From: Symsagittifera roscoffensis
Taxonomy: Eukaryota; Xenacoelomorpha; Acoela; Convolutidae
NCBI RefSeq assembly: GCF_963678635.1
Contig: NC_087067.1
Location: 41,938,696 to 42,002,695 of the forward strand
Length of the DNA stretch: 64,000 nucleotides
Direction of reading: 5' to 3'
Shown: piece by piece, positions 24,150 through 35,598 of the stretch
Layout of the letters: every line of letters begins with the position of its first letter
How positions within the stretch are numbered: position 1 is the stretch's first letter
The notes under the pieces: generated by a model
Told to the model about the DNA's origin: nothing
Databases searched by the model: none
What the model saw: only the letters and a program-made list of their open reading frames with translations
Translations under genes and position numbers: made by a program

Positions 24150-25260
24150 AGACATTCATTGAGCTTTGCAAAACAATTGCCAAGCTATCCTAGACAATAG
24201 CATGTAAAGTTCTACCCATAAAAACCTAACGGCGTACAACTCGTGTCGTCTGATACCTCTGCACAAAAATCCAGTGGTAAGGCCTATTGGTTTAGGCGAG
24301 GTTCTGTGACAAATAATAGGCAAAACAATCACCCATTGTATAAAATCAGACCTCAGAATACCTCGGAAAAAAATTTCCATTTCTATTCAGGCTAGAATTG
24401 TGGAATCGAAATTGCTATCCACAGCTTGAGGATTGAGTTTGAGAATGCCGAAACGGACAGCATACTACTTATTGCTGCAGAAAAAGCCTTCAACTCGCTC
24501 AATGGAAAACTTGCCCTTTTGAAAAATGTAGAACTCCTTTGTCCGGCACTACATCCTGAGCTGGTCAACTCATTCAACATCCCTTAAACTTATATGTCAA
24601 CAACACGGTTTAGACATCTGCCGAACGCACAACGCAAGGTGATACCCTCGCAATGGCCATGAACGGAAAAAGGATAATCCCCTTAATCGAGCTCCTGCAA
24701 GAACCAAATTTTACCCAAAATGGTATGCAGATGATAGAAGCGCTGCAGGTGATCCTAAGAGTCCCCGTGCAATACTTGACAACCTGGATATGCACGCAAA
24801 GTCTTTCGGCTACAATGCAAAACCTTTCAAGTGTCAACTCATTATAAAAGAAAACCATCGGGAACGCTCTATCAAGGTCTTCGAAAGCCAATACTTCAAT
24901 CGTTGGATGGCGAAAGCTTTCACAACAAAAGAGCGATCACTGAAAATGACACTCGACGATTCAGCCGAACCTTTTTCAATGTAAAAATTTTCAACCCCCA
25001 TGCTAAATTCTCTAAAACTATATCTGACGCCTACAAATATCATCTATATTATAAACTGTAAAATGACACGAGAGATATCTGCGAGATTAACCAGCTCGAT
25101 TTGAAATTAAAGCCTCTGCCTAAACTTCTTTCTATGTCCTTTGAGCCTTCAAGAGGAATACCGCCCTGCGAACTGAACGACATCCGATATATCTCTCGGG
25201 CATAGAACTTTCCTCGTCATCTGGAAAACGACTAAATAACAAACTCAGTAATACTTAGAG
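24150..25260 (+). pseudogene. decayed reverse transcriptase (GVRPIG class), internally deleted
   Basis: Pieces of one protein are visible in several frames: CRLIPLHKNPVVRPIGLGEV at about 24240-24300, an ILLIAAEKAFNSLNGKLAL block at 24460-24510, TTQGDTLAMAM near 24628-24660, the catalytic-type KWYADD at about 24715-24735, KPFKCQLIIKENH at 24822-24860, and then FFNVKIFNPHAKF at about 24970-25015. The same blocks occur in the same order at 60.9-63.6 kb on the minus strand. The last block normally lies much further from the RT, so the middle is deleted. Confidence 0.7.
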
Positions 25261-25264
25261 CAAC

Positions 25265-26590
25265 CATCAGAGACCTCATAGTGATATATTGGTCTACGAC
25301 ACATGGGCTTCAAAACTAGATTAGAAAGCGACTTCAAGAGAGAGTCATCTGTTTCCTGCTGATTGCCCTGAGCACCCTGATTGCCCTGAATACTGAGAAG
25401 CACATATACTTACCAGGCATAGGAGCTGCGTTGTCCTTACCTATGACATGAGGTAACTATGTAATGCTTGAAGAAGTTTTGAAGATTAAAAAACAGCGTA
25501 AATTCACTTATTTGAGCCTACGATAAGTTTGTCATAATTGAGTTCTAATTGAGTTTTCAGATTAAGTTCTTCAGATTTAAGGTCCTTTTAAATAGCCATG
25601 AAAACAGCCCCTAAATTGTAACCAGCAATGATTACCAGCAATGATAACCAGAATAAAGGTTCATTTAACTTTATGGCCCATATAGGAAACTCAAAGAATT
25701 AAAATTAAAGCAAAAAAGGGTTTAGATCTGCAGTTTACAAACCAAGTACAATGGCAAACCAATTACATTGGTTAAGTTCGTCATATTCGTTTTCTTTGAA
25801 CTTCGGAAGTGATAAATCAAGATCTGGTTTCACTGTCCTCAGTATATGGACTGTTTTTTATTATTAGTCTTATTAATATAATTATTATGATTATGATTAT
25901 TATCATGATTATTATGATTAATATTATCATGATTTTTAGCGTTTAAGTGTGCACAAAAAACATGATAATTTAAGTAAGAGGAAACGACTAATTAAATAAA
26001 TAAGTTTTCAAGTTCTTCCTGAAATGGAATTCAAAGAAAAGTTTTTCAGAACAGCAGGAACGTTTTTCCAGAGTTTCGGCCTAGCTATTCTCAGCGATCT
26101 TTCGTCATACTTCGACAGTGGTATGGCGATTCATAAGCCTGTACAATGGTAACTAAGCAAAATTGACAGGATTGCAGGAACAAACAGATCAAGTATGTAA
26201 AAGGGAACGAAGCCCTGATGATAGACAACCTTATGCATTAGAATCAAGAATTTCAAAAAACATTTGTCCGCGTTCTAACAAAAAAAGTTGGTCGGCCTTC
26301 GCTCATATTTAAAGATACTTTGAGCGAAGGTGTTTTGATACCTAGTTAACAATTTGCATCCAGATGAAGGTTGCACATGGTCTCTCTATTTACGGTCTAA
26401 ACTATCATGAAGTAGCCGGTAAAATCAGATTAAATCATTTATCTCCAGCTGATAACAAGTCGGAAGAAAAATAAGATAAAATAAGGCAGCTTTGTAATCG
26501 CTTTACCGATAAATCCAATTAAAACATCTTGGACGTATCGAGTCCGATTGATGATCAAATAGCCGACATCAACGGTAAAACACAGATACC
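25265..26590. other. AT-rich non-coding DNA with an ATT microsatellite
   Basis: No recognisable coding region. A microsatellite-like ATTATTATGATTATGATTAT tract is at 25858-25935. An inverted pair, GGCCTTCGCTCATATTTAAA / AGATACTTTGAGCGAAGG, sits near 26293-26332. Confidence 0.5.
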
Positions 26591-26624
26591 ACAACAGATG
26601 GGTTTCCTGGGTGTCAAAATAAGG

Positions 26625-26745
26625 ACCTTTCCGGATTGGTGAAAGAGGGACCCTTCGGGATTGATAAATTCAGGACAATACGGGGTTGGGGATATGGACC
26701 CTTTCGGATTTGCGAAGTGGGGACCCCTCTTTTGGTGACACCTAA
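26625..26745 (-). repeat. GGAAGGGTCC-type repeat block
   Basis: Four loosely periodic copies of a motif like AAGGACCTTTCCGGATTGGT / GACCCTTCGGGATT are spaced 25-40 bp apart. The reverse complement of the same motif family fills 59850-60055. No coding function is evident. Confidence 0.55.
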
Positions 26746-26946
26746 CAGTGCAAAAAAACTAATATAGAAAATGCAATTAGGAACAGTGCCGAAAAACTAG
26801 TGCCAAAAAATGATGTAGAACACCAATGTAGAAGCAAGATTTTGAGGAACAGTTGAGAAAAAACAATGGCTAGAACTGATAAACGCAACCAATAGCGAAC
26901 AAGGAAGACCTAACCAGATTGAGAAAACGAATTTTTATTAAATAGT

Positions 26947-27515
26947 GTGTTTCATGTGAAATGTCTAAAATCTTGTGTGGAAGGCCTCCAATGGGGGGAT
27001 TTTAGAGACAAGATTTCAATGAGATATCACCTGTTTAAAACATCCCCAAAGAAAGCTCTCCTGATTGCAGAATCCCAAGCCAGGTACCTGACATTTGGTA
27101 ATATCAATATCCTATCGCTACCCCGAGCAACTGTAAACAACGTATATCAATTTGTCCCTCCACAAGGTAAACACGAAATCATTGTTTTATTTGTCGGCGG
27201 AAACGACTTATACAGTGGATACCATCCCTCTGTGGCTACTCCATAGGAAGTATTTCAGCGAATCGAAAGCCTTGCAAACACGTTGATAACTGTTTCAAAA
27301 AAATTGTACTTAATCGGTATACCCCCACGCTTATTTCCGATCGTGACTGTGTGCACCTCAGCGAGAAGGGAATAAGTCAAATTCGAGTGATACTAAAAAC
27401 GAAAGTTTTTTACGAACATTACTCGATCGAACTCGAACAGCAAGGACACCCAAACGTGTACGAGTGCTCCTCAGCTTTTGATTGCAAGTGCGGATCATTC
27501 CTCGGCAGTCGATAA
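26947..27515 (+). pseudogene. SGNH-hydrolase-like (esterase) retroelement protein, broken
   Basis: The frame from 26947 reads ...KKALLIAESQARYL (block-I position, GDS replaced by AES), then IIVLFVGGNDLYSGYHPS (block III, GGND) up to an in-frame TAG at 27244-27246. The same frame continues EVFQRIESLANTLITVSKKL. A second frame then gives RDCVHLSEKGISQI at 27345-27380, the block-V histidine motif, and ends at TAA near 27513. Together these are the SGNH/GDSL hydrolase blocks in order. SGNH domains occur in ORF1 proteins of some CR1-like LINEs, and a LINE follows 290 bp downstream, so it may be part of that element or an adjacent relative. Confidence 0.55.
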
Positions 27516-27802
27516 AATAAGCACATACTCCCCTTGTAGTAAATCAGAATTCAAAGGGCTCCTTTCGAGGAATCAACTGCTTTTTCTTTTTGTTGCAGTT
27601 TAAAAGTAAAAAATATTAAACCAAAGGGCTTCTAGCGAGGAGCCACATGGTTGAGTGTATTCTATCATTCCCCAAGTTAAGTCACTACAAATAAGTTGAA
27701 GTAACAATCTGATTAAACCAAATTCTGTAAAGCAAAATCAGAATGGCGAATCGAGGAAACAAAAGTTACACTTGTCAAGAATAAATCAAGAACGAAAAAT
27801 TT

Positions 27803-28309
27803 GTGTGTTTTTTTTGTCAAAAAGTTTTACACATGACATGGGAATGCACTGATTTTGATCAAAATAGCCTTGACGTTTTCATCAAGTGTAAAGCAAACAT
27901 CCTCAATATTTGCAACCAATGTGTAAACAAAAAAGAGCAAGACCCAAAAACTGACCAAAAAAACAATTTGACCAAAATCGATACCCAACTAGTTGAAATC
28001 AAAGACCAAATGAAGACACTAACAGAGAACATTACCAAATTAAATGCCCTGATTGAAACTGTGAAACTAGAACTCAATGAGGTGAAAAACACGAAGCCGC
28101 AGAACTTCGCCGCATCACTCGGTGCGGTGAAAATGGGCAAAAAGATCGATACGCCACCACCAGTTCGATCTTCAAGCAACCTTGGAGTTCGCATAAGAGG
28201 TGTACCCAAAAACACCACGGGGACTCCCGACGAGCGATTCCAAGCTGACATCAAAGCAGTTGAAAAAATAGTTGTTTTCCTCAATATTGAGGACAAAAAA
28301 CTGAGCTAA
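27803..28309 (+). CDS. LINE ORF1 protein (zinc-finger-like and coiled coil)
   Basis: 168 residues. The N-terminus has a cysteine/histidine cluster, CFFCQKVLHMTWEC then CNQC, resembling a PHD-like or zinc-binding finger. Residues about 60-100 (LVEIKDQMKTLTENITKLNA) form a clear heptad coiled coil. The C-terminal part, VRIRGVPKNTTGTPDERFQA, resembles the start of the RRM-like region of LINE ORF1 proteins. The printed start is a non-ATG, so the true start may be an upstream ATG (27743) or in another exon. After the TAA at 28307 the same frame may continue, so the protein is probably truncated. It would bind the element's RNA. Confidence 0.6.
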   Translation: MCFFCQKVLHMTWECTDFDQNSLDVFIKCKANILNICNQCVNKKEQDPKTDQKNNLTKIDTQLVEIKDQMKTLTENITKLNALIETVKLELNEVKNTKPQNFAASLGAVKMGKKIDTPPPVRSSSNLGVRIRGVPKNTTGTPDERFQADIKAVEKIVVFLNIEDKKLS

Positions 28310-28677
28310 ATCCAGTGCATAGGCAGAAACGATCCAGACCGAACAAACCCTCGCACGCTTATTGTAAACATGGAAAACATGCTGAGCAAAGAACTCGTGA
28401 TGATATCTGCCTTCCGGCTGAAAGATTATTACCACGCTGTGTTCAGTAGTCGAGAACTGTCAACATCAGACACCAAACTTGAAAACGATTGCCTACGCAA
28501 AAAGTGATTCTTAATCGAAGATAAACAGATAGAACGAAAAAATATCAGAATCCGTAACTTGAAACTGGAAACCAAATACGATGACAAATGGGTCGAGTAT
28601 AGTGAAAACAAAACAAGGACACAGCTACAGAAAGCGAGTCCGAATGACTAAATCAAATCAATCTTCTATCCTTCAAT

Positions 28678-29353
28678 GTGAGAAGCATTCTGAATCTCCA
28701 AAGACGAATGGTCTTCTCTAACTTTATATCTAAAACCAACTATGACCTAATTTGTCTATCAGAAACATGGCTCACCTCCGAAATTCTTAACAGCGCTCTC
28801 TTTCTTCCGGCCTACACAATATACCGGAAAGATCGTGTATGTGAAAACTTCCGATCAAAACACGGAGGAGTCCTCATAGCGATAAAAAAATCAAATCCCT
28901 CATGAAGAAGTAGTTCCTCGCAACTGTAAAAAAAAAGGTTCTAATTATTAAGACTTTTAACAACCCCGAAGCCCACACTAGTGCGTGCAAAATACAACCC
29001 ACAAGCCTTTCCAAGACTTTGTGCAGTTTTTTAATAGCCTCGAAAGTCATACCAGTGAAATAAGTTACGATCAAATCATCATAGCTGGAGATATCAACTT
29101 TTCGAAAACAAATTGGAGCGACAAGAGCTCAAATGACGAATACGAAAACGGTATATTAGAAATTCTAATTGAACATCATTTTTCCAATATATCAGAATCT
29201 CAGTTAGATGTCATCCTGGCGAACAACCCCGACACAATTACAGACTGCAAAAAGGACCTAGACGTCCTAAGCAATTTTAGTATCAATAACAAACCTTGCT
29301 CTGACCACAAGCCAATAAACACAAGCTTTTTGCTAGTAAAAATTCTATCGTAA
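28678..29353 (+). pseudogene. LINE endonuclease (EEP/APE type), interrupted
   Basis: Two frames carry the nuclease signatures. 28678-28905 has YDLICLSETWLTSE and KHGGVLIAIKK. 28985-29353 has IIAGDINFSKTNWSD (the GDxN block), LDVILANNP, and SDHKPI (catalytic Asp-His) near its end. This enzyme nicks target DNA to prime reverse transcription. A stop and a frame change between 28905 and 28985 break it. Confidence 0.78.
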
Positions 29354-29472
29354 TTCCATCCATAACAAAATATGCCTTTAAGAAAGCAAATTTTGATGAA
29401 ATTAACAATGTTATCGTTAATTTTCCTTTTGACCCCTACTGTTATTGCAATGTTGACTTTCTAGTCAAACAA

Positions 29473-29907
29473 TTGTATAACTGGATAGAAGACATAATAA
29501 ACAACAACATACCCAAAGTCACGAAACATCAATCGTCACTTCCAACCTGGATCTCAAAACAATCTTCTTTTCTAATAAAGAAAATAGGAACGAAAAAGCG
29601 TCAATGGCCAAACCCAAACATACAAAGATCTATAGAAATCAAACGATTGGAAAAACAGTTAAGCTCCTTAATCGATTCTGATCTATGTTGTTTTGAGGCT
29701 GATGTAATCCAAACACGACGTTTTAGCAACATAGAGAAATATCTGTCGTCAATAAGAAAAAATCCATCAATACCCCCAATAATAAAGCTCAAGGAAACAA
29801 TTGCGGAGTCAAGCGAAGACAGAGCTTATCTTTTTAACTCATTTTTTCAAAGCGTTTTCACAAAAAAAACAATCTATAACGCCAGATCATACCAAAAGAG
29901 TAGTTAA
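29473..29907 (+). pseudogene. LINE ORF2 linker region
   Basis: 144 residues between endonuclease and RT, basic and helical (LPTWISKQSSFLIKKIGTKK, then WPNPNIQRSIEIKRLEKQLS) and ending near SSEDRAYLFNSFFQSVFTKK. This is the conserved pre-RT stretch of these elements. The frame shifts at about 29870 into the next part. Confidence 0.65.
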
Positions 29908-31109
29908 CGATATAAAAATTACGGAAAAGAAAATCGAAACCGTGCTTGAAAGTTTACAGCTGAACAAGTCAACAGGACCCGATAATATTGGTAATATCGT
30001 TCTCAAAAATTGTTATAAATCCCTGCCGAAATCACTCCCTCTGCTTTATAAAACAGTAATGAAAAAAGTGTATATCCAAGTTACTGGAAGATAAGCCAGG
30101 TGTCGCCTGTATTCAAGGAAGGGAACAAAGCAGATGTTAACTGTTATCGTCCGATAAGCCTATTGTGTTGTATTTCAAAAGTGTTCAAAAAAATTCTGTT
30201 TGATCAATTGTATGAACATAGTCGCCACAAACTGCATGAAAACCAATTTGGTTTTCGCAGAAAAAGGTCAGCTGTAGTCCAACTATTGCTCTTTTTAAAA
30301 AGTTCGACGACAAAAACATAAAAGAATTGGCAGTCATTTATCTAGACTTTGCAAAAGCATTTGACAAAGTTGCGCATCATTTGTTTATCGATAAACTTAA
30401 AATATTTGGAGTGAGCGGAAAACTACTTAATATCATAATTTCATATCACGATAAACGCAAACAATTCGTTAAAAAAGAAAACGTCTCGTCTAATCTTATA
30501 CAAGTCAGCAGTGGTGTACCCCAAGGCTCTATCCTAGGTCCGTTACTCTTCTTAATATTCATCAATGATCTACCCAACACAAGCCCTCACCTTGAAAGTT
30601 ATGGTTTCGCTGATGATTTTAAACTAATTGCTCTGAATGAAATCGACCTAAGGAATGGCGCTCGGGGACTTGAAAACTGGAGTTAAGAAAACTTAATGAC
30701 GACAAATACGAGTAAATGTAAATTACTAAATTTAAGAGGAAATCTATCCACCAAACTGAACGACACCGAACTGCATCCCACGAATGTTCAAAAGGATTTG
30801 GGCCTCTTAATAACCCCAAATCTTACATGGAACGAAAACTGTAAAATGCATGCCCAAAAGGCATCAAGAGCCTTTTTCCAATTAAAACGAAACATATCCG
30901 CTACGTGCTCATGGGTTAACAAACTCCACTTGTATACTGGCTACATCGTCCCGATTATAACTTACTCTTCACAAGCTTGGTCACCAAGTAGAGCCAACTT
31001 AGTAAGTTTCGAACGAGTACAAGTAATGGCCACAAAGTGGATTCTTAATTGCAATCTTGACTACAAAGGAAGACTAGTCAAACTTAAACTACTGCCATTA
31101 TGCCTCTAA
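29801..31109 (+). pseudogene. LINE reverse transcriptase
   Basis: Blocks in order across four adjacent frames: LNKSTGPDNIGNIVLKNCYK (29960-30015), a YRPISLLCCISKVFKKIL block (30145-30200), GFRRKRSAVVQLLLF, IYLDFAKAFDKVAHHLFIDK (30336-30395), SGVPQGSILGPLLFLIFIND (30510-30570), YGFADDFKL (30600-30627, catalytic FADD), and the thumb/C-terminal part 30696-31109 (LGLLITPNLTWNENC, YCVPIITYSSQAW-like). Three single stops or frameshifts (about 30092, 30320, 30686) interrupt it, so this copy is probably dead though young-looking. Confidence 0.82.
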
Positions 31110-31575
31110 GTTGAAATGCACGAACTTCTCAGGTATTTATCCGTAGTAAATTCCAAATATGGCATATCAATTGCTGTTGAATCTTCTAAGGAAGAAAAAC
31201 TCGCCAACACAGCAGAGGAGAACATGCAGTCAACAAAAACATACTGAACAAATCAGACGAAAATTTTTTTCACAGAACGAAACTCTTACACAACATCGTC
31301 ATCAAACACTACGAAGAATATGGGAACCAACTTGACAAAAAATCAATAAGTAAACTTTATTGGGACTACTTTGTCAGAAAATTCAATTATCTAAACAGAT
31401 GCACTTGGAGAATTATCTGCAAATGCATTCACTGTAACAACTGGAAAAGTTGTTTCAGCTATTTTTTCCTTTCGCAGTTTTCATTCTCAAGTTTTGGTTA
31501 TGGAGTTTGATTGCTTTGATGGCTAAACTCAAACTTAACTTGATGAAAACATGTAAATGACGGGACTCATAAACC

Positions 31576-31608
31576 CTTACTACTACTATTACTACTACTA
31601 CTACCTGC
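31576..31608 (+). repeat. (TAC)n microsatellite, LINE 3' tail
   Basis: Eight to nine TAC/TAT triplets follow GACGGGACTCATAAACCC, as at the 3' ends of CR1/L2-type elements. Confidence 0.7.
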
Positions 31609-31976
31609 ACAGAATAAAACGGAGAAGAAAGTGAATCGAAGGGACTGACCTGATATGAGGTTTCGGGTATAATATATGCTTAGATAAAGCTGCTCTTTTG
31701 TTCCCTTGGCTCTACAAATGAAAAATGTCTTCGATAATAGTTTTATCATCAAAAGTGCCGAGTACACAGTCAGCGTTCGCAAGCTGTATTGCGAGGGATA
31801 TTTTCTGCAAAAGAAAACTATCTGCTCTGATTTCGTCGGTACAAGCTCTCACAACGCTTATTCAGAAAAATCTCAGTGCTAGGGCGCGCAACAGCTTGAT
31901 TTACAGAAGCTACTGTTTGAAAATGAACTCCATCATTAATTATATCTCTATATTTGTCAGATTTTTGATCTTCTGC

Positions 31977-32385
31977 CTCGGCCGCCACTGTTCCGAGTTT
32001 ACAAACCGAGCCTGAGGTGATTCTACAAGGAGCTAAAGAGCCAACTACCGTTAAATTCCAAAGGAGATACCTGCCAACAGCCCATGGGCCGAGCGTCAAA
32101 ATGTCTGATCACTTCTGATTTGTCGTGTGGAGGTGCCGTGGCTTCAAAACGTAATGAATGTGAAAAGAGGCGATCTTCTGCCTCGGCCGCCACTGTTCCG
32201 AGTTTACAAACCGAGCATGAGTTGATTCTACAAGGGGCTAAGGAGTCAACAACCGTTACATTCCAAAGGAGATACCTGCCAACAGCCCATGGGCCGAGCT
32301 TCAAAACGTCTGATCACTTCTGATTTGTCGTGTGGAGGTGCCGTGGCTTCAAAACGTAATGAATGTGAAAAGAGGCGAGCTTAGG
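31977..32385. repeat. 195-bp tandem duplication
   Basis: GATCTTCTGCCTCGGCCGCC starts at 31977 and again at 32172. The end of the unit (GATCACTTCTGATTTGTCGT...GAAAAGAGGCGA) appears at about 32107 and 32308. Both copies are about 95 per cent alike. The minus-strand frames 31818-32099 and 32023-32304 are the same repeat translation, not genes. Confidence 0.7.
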
Positions 32386-32389
32386 CTTT

Positions 32390-34015
32390 GTAAAGGCATT
32401 CACGTTTGATTGCCTAGAGAAATTCCCTGCTTTTTTGAGACAAATGAGGCCATGCCATCCATGTTCAGTTACATCTTTTGCGCAAACGCATCTATATTTG
32501 TTACAATTTTTTGAACCTGAGCGGAGTCCAATTGCAATTCTAAGCTGCTGATTTGATATTTTCAATTCTAGATCTTTAAACGGTTTAAAAATCAGCCATT
32601 GCGATCCTAACTTCTCCTGGCAAGCATTGAATCAGAAGCTTCTACTTTCAACTTTTAAAATCAAAAATGGGCTCCATCCGTTTTTTTTGTTTTCGTTTTA
32701 AGGAGCTACTTACTTTTTGCTGAGTCAAATTAAGTTCTAATGCTACACTATATGTTCCATCCTCGTGCTCCAAACCAAACTTTCACTTAAGCAAGCTATC
32801 GCTCCTACTGCTGAGGATAAAAAAGCGGGTAAAGCCAGAAGTCGAAAGAAAGAAACACTCAAGCCCTCTTTGGTAGCCGGGAGAATTGCTTGCAATAAAG
32901 ACTATCAATCAACTTTACTTGTGTTACATTACAAAAAAATTTCGTGAAATTCGATCGTAATTTAGCAGAAAATCATTTCGCAAAAAATACGGGATTTACG
33001 CCAACAAAATAGGAGCTATTTAGTAGGAGGTAAAACCATAACATTCATCCAGCTTATCAATAATCTCCGAAGTCTTTTGCAGTTCAGCTATTTTTTCCTT
33101 TCGCAGTTTTCATTCTCAAGTTTTGGCTTTGGTGGAGCCCAAGATCGCTTGTGAATCCTAAGATTAGAGTTTTATTTTCGGACACAATTTTTGAAATGGC
33201 ACTTTGATTGTATTGTACTTCATAGCTAACTTTTTTCTGTGTTTAAACTTAAGCCACAGTTTTTTCTAATTATGGTATGTTTTTAAATTCTCGGAGCACT
33301 ATCTTGTTTTTGTCGGGTAGGTTTATTATGATTATTATCATAATGAATGAACACAACATAATTATAAAGGTGATTCCACCGCAAGACAAATTATGAATTT
33401 AAGTTGTTGTTTTCTGGCCAGCGGAAACGGCAGTTCATGATGGCGCAGTCGAAGCTGATAGTCCATAGGCACGGTGGTTCCGCCTGATATCTGTACTTGA
33501 AGTAACTCCAGTAAAAAGCTTATAGTCTATTTTTGAGTCCTTGTCTGTCGAAGAAGCGGATAAAATTTGGAGAGATACTCACGAGTCTTGCTGTTCGAAA
33601 AAAAATCAATTTGCATACAAGTTTCTGTGGTCGTTTCATCACAATTTTTTGATTGGTCGAACTTCTAATATTGTATTTGTAATCTGCAGGTAAAATTTTT
33701 TTTTATTATGTCCAAGGAATGGCGTAATTTTCTGATATGATTTTTGGGAATGTGGGCAAAAAAAAACTTCAAGGAAAAGCGAGAATGGCAACAAGTTCAG
33801 AGCAATAAGCTTAGTAAAGTATCCAGCTTCAAAACTACAGATCCATATTGGATTTGTTGGCATACCAACAGCAGCTAAACGCATAAAGCCATACAGGCAT
33901 GAGCATCGACTTATACATACTAAGTTTGCTCCATGTGTTAAGACGAGGCAAGTTGTGACGCCGGAGAAAATAAAAGACAACAATAGCTTTTTGACATTCA
34001 TTAGGTATATGTAAA
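32390..34015. other. non-coding DNA
   Basis: No recognised gene. A 45-bp direct repeat (CAGCTATTTTTTCCTTTCGC then AGTTTTCATTCTCAAGTTTT) occurs at 31455-31499 in the LINE 3' region and at 33085-33125. The minus-strand frame 33639-34001 has no recognised domain. Confidence 0.45.
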
Positions 34016-34019
34016 GAAT

Positions 34020-34800
34020 AGGAAAGGGATCTGGTGACTGTTAATCCAAGATCAGTGATACTCTCAGCCCGAGGAGTAACATCATTGTCAATACAAAAAG
34101 TAGGCGACTCACCGCTCAGAAGATGACAATTGGCGACGTTGAGCTAAAGCATGTTGTCAGAAGTCCAATTGTAGCATCTATCAAAATACTCTTGGAATGA
34201 GTCTGTCGCGCTATCTAAAGCCGTGTAAAGCAACTTATTGCCGTCAGCACAAAGAAAGGGCTCAGAAACAAAGGACTGCTCGAGTAGCTCGTTAATAAGA
34301 TTCAAAAAGAATAACGGACCAAGAAGAGAGCCCTGAGGAACACCGCTGAAAAGTTTACGCCACTGGGAAACGCTATGACCAACGCGAACCGCTTGTTTTC
34401 TATCAGAGAGATAGGAACGAACAAGCTTCCAACCCTATGCAGCTTAAGGAGCAAATTGTTATGGTCGACCATATCAAAAGCCTTCTCGTAGTCGGTGTAA
34501 ATTACATCTACTTGCTGATTGTTTGTAATACATTTATAGACCTTAGCAGGAACATTACTAACTGAGTTACACAACCTTGCGCACGCCTGAACCCTTGCTG
34601 GCTGCTATGTAACCAGAGAGCGACACTTTCATACATTTTAAGGAAGATGCATCTCTCGAGAGCCTTACCAGAGATACACAGCAACGAGATTGGACGGTCG
34701 TTAGTCGCCTGAAGCTTGGACGACTTCTTATGAAAGGTAGAGACAACAGCACTTGTCTGGGAAAACACCAATTGCCTGGGAAAACACCGGTCTACATGAT
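34020..34800 (-). pseudogene. Jockey-like LINE reverse transcriptase fragment
   Basis: Minus-strand blocks in order: NDRPISLLCISGKALERCIF (about 34710-34650), QQGFRRAQGCVTQLVMFL (about 34610-34560), VDVIYTDYEKAFDMVDHNNL (34520-34450), then GPLFFLNLINELLEQSFVSE and LCADGNKLLYTALD (about 34320-34210). The catalytic block is altered from xADD to CADG. Frames are broken, so it is a remnant. Confidence 0.75.
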
Positions 34801-34899
34801 CTTGTGGAACAGGCGAGATGAGGAGACATAAAAAAAAATGTGAATCAGCATAGTATCCCTATTAAGCGAATTAAAAGCAATACCAAAACCTAATTTTAA

Positions 34900-35595
34900 A
34901 AAACGAAAACTACGTGCTGTCACCACGCTCTATCAAATTTAAAAATGAAATTGCGATGCGTCTGAGCGTGTTGCCGAAGACAATTGGTCGCAAACCTCCG
35001 TCTAATTTTATGTGGGCAATAAAGTTTGCTCCAAAGAAGAAAGTTCTAGCTGCTCGGGTAACATACCTTCACCTTTAATGTTTAGGAGCTTAGCAGGCGA
35101 TTTTAAGAAAATGAGCCCTGGATTGCCTTTTAATTTAATAACAAGGTCTTTAAAACTTGGGGAACAATCTAGTTGGGAGCGGGAAAAAAATAATTGCTTT
35201 GTAGACCTCGAACTCAGCGGAACAACAATAATTGCTTTGTACACCTCGAACTCAGTTACGAAAAAGCTATCGTCGTACTTCGTGTTGATGCTTTTATATC
35301 AGCTCTTTTTGGGTACTTAAATACCAACTTTTATACTTAGGAGTAGCAAAAGCTGCAATCATGTTATCTGAAGCGACCAGCCTTATTCGTCTATTCATAT
35401 CTCCCTCATCGAGCTTGTTGCTGATTAGCTTTATCATCTGCTCGGGACGTGTCAGGGGCAAGCTTGACCCTTGAGGAAGGGGTTAAGGCAGCGAAACAGT
35501 ATTAATTGGTCCTTATTTTTTTGTTTATTTTCGAGCTCAAAATTTCGCTTGCTTACGATCACTTCCTATGAGTTGTTCAAGAAAAAACAATTGAA
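34900..35595 (-). pseudogene. older retroelement, right part (GGLRPI-type RT), split by the LTR element
   Basis: Minus strand, about 35015-34930, reads KLDGGLRPIVFGNTLRRIAI, the same RT signature as the GVRPIAIGE element at 62.8-62.9 kb. Upstream the frame 35244-35008 may be its linker. The matching N-terminal part (PHD-like finger, then QVRVLKRVPKDSRLSLAESF) lies at 54130-53740, on the far side of the 18-kb LTR element, with AACG at both junctions. So the LTR element inserted into this one. Confidence 0.55.
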
Positions 35596-35598
35596 ACG
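35595..35598. repeat. target-site duplication AACG, left
   Basis: AACG immediately precedes the 5' LTR (TGTGCC...). The same four bases follow the 3' LTR at 53736-53739. Four or five bases is the usual size for Ty3/gypsy elements. Confidence 0.6.

Larger units (their letters stand above)
27730..31615 (+). mobile_element. CR1/L2/Jockey-like non-LTR retrotransposon, slightly decayed
   Basis: ORF1 (27803-28309), an apurinic-type endonuclease (28678-29353), a linker (29473-29907) and a reverse transcriptase (29801-31109) follow in the usual order and strand, with a few stops and frameshifts between them. The 3' end has a short (TAC)n-rich tail at 31576-31608, the usual microsatellite-like end of this group. 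Confidence 0.8.

Noticed and set aside
31818-32304. Two 93-residue minus-strand frames that look like paralogues
   Set aside because: They are the same 195-bp tandem duplication read twice.
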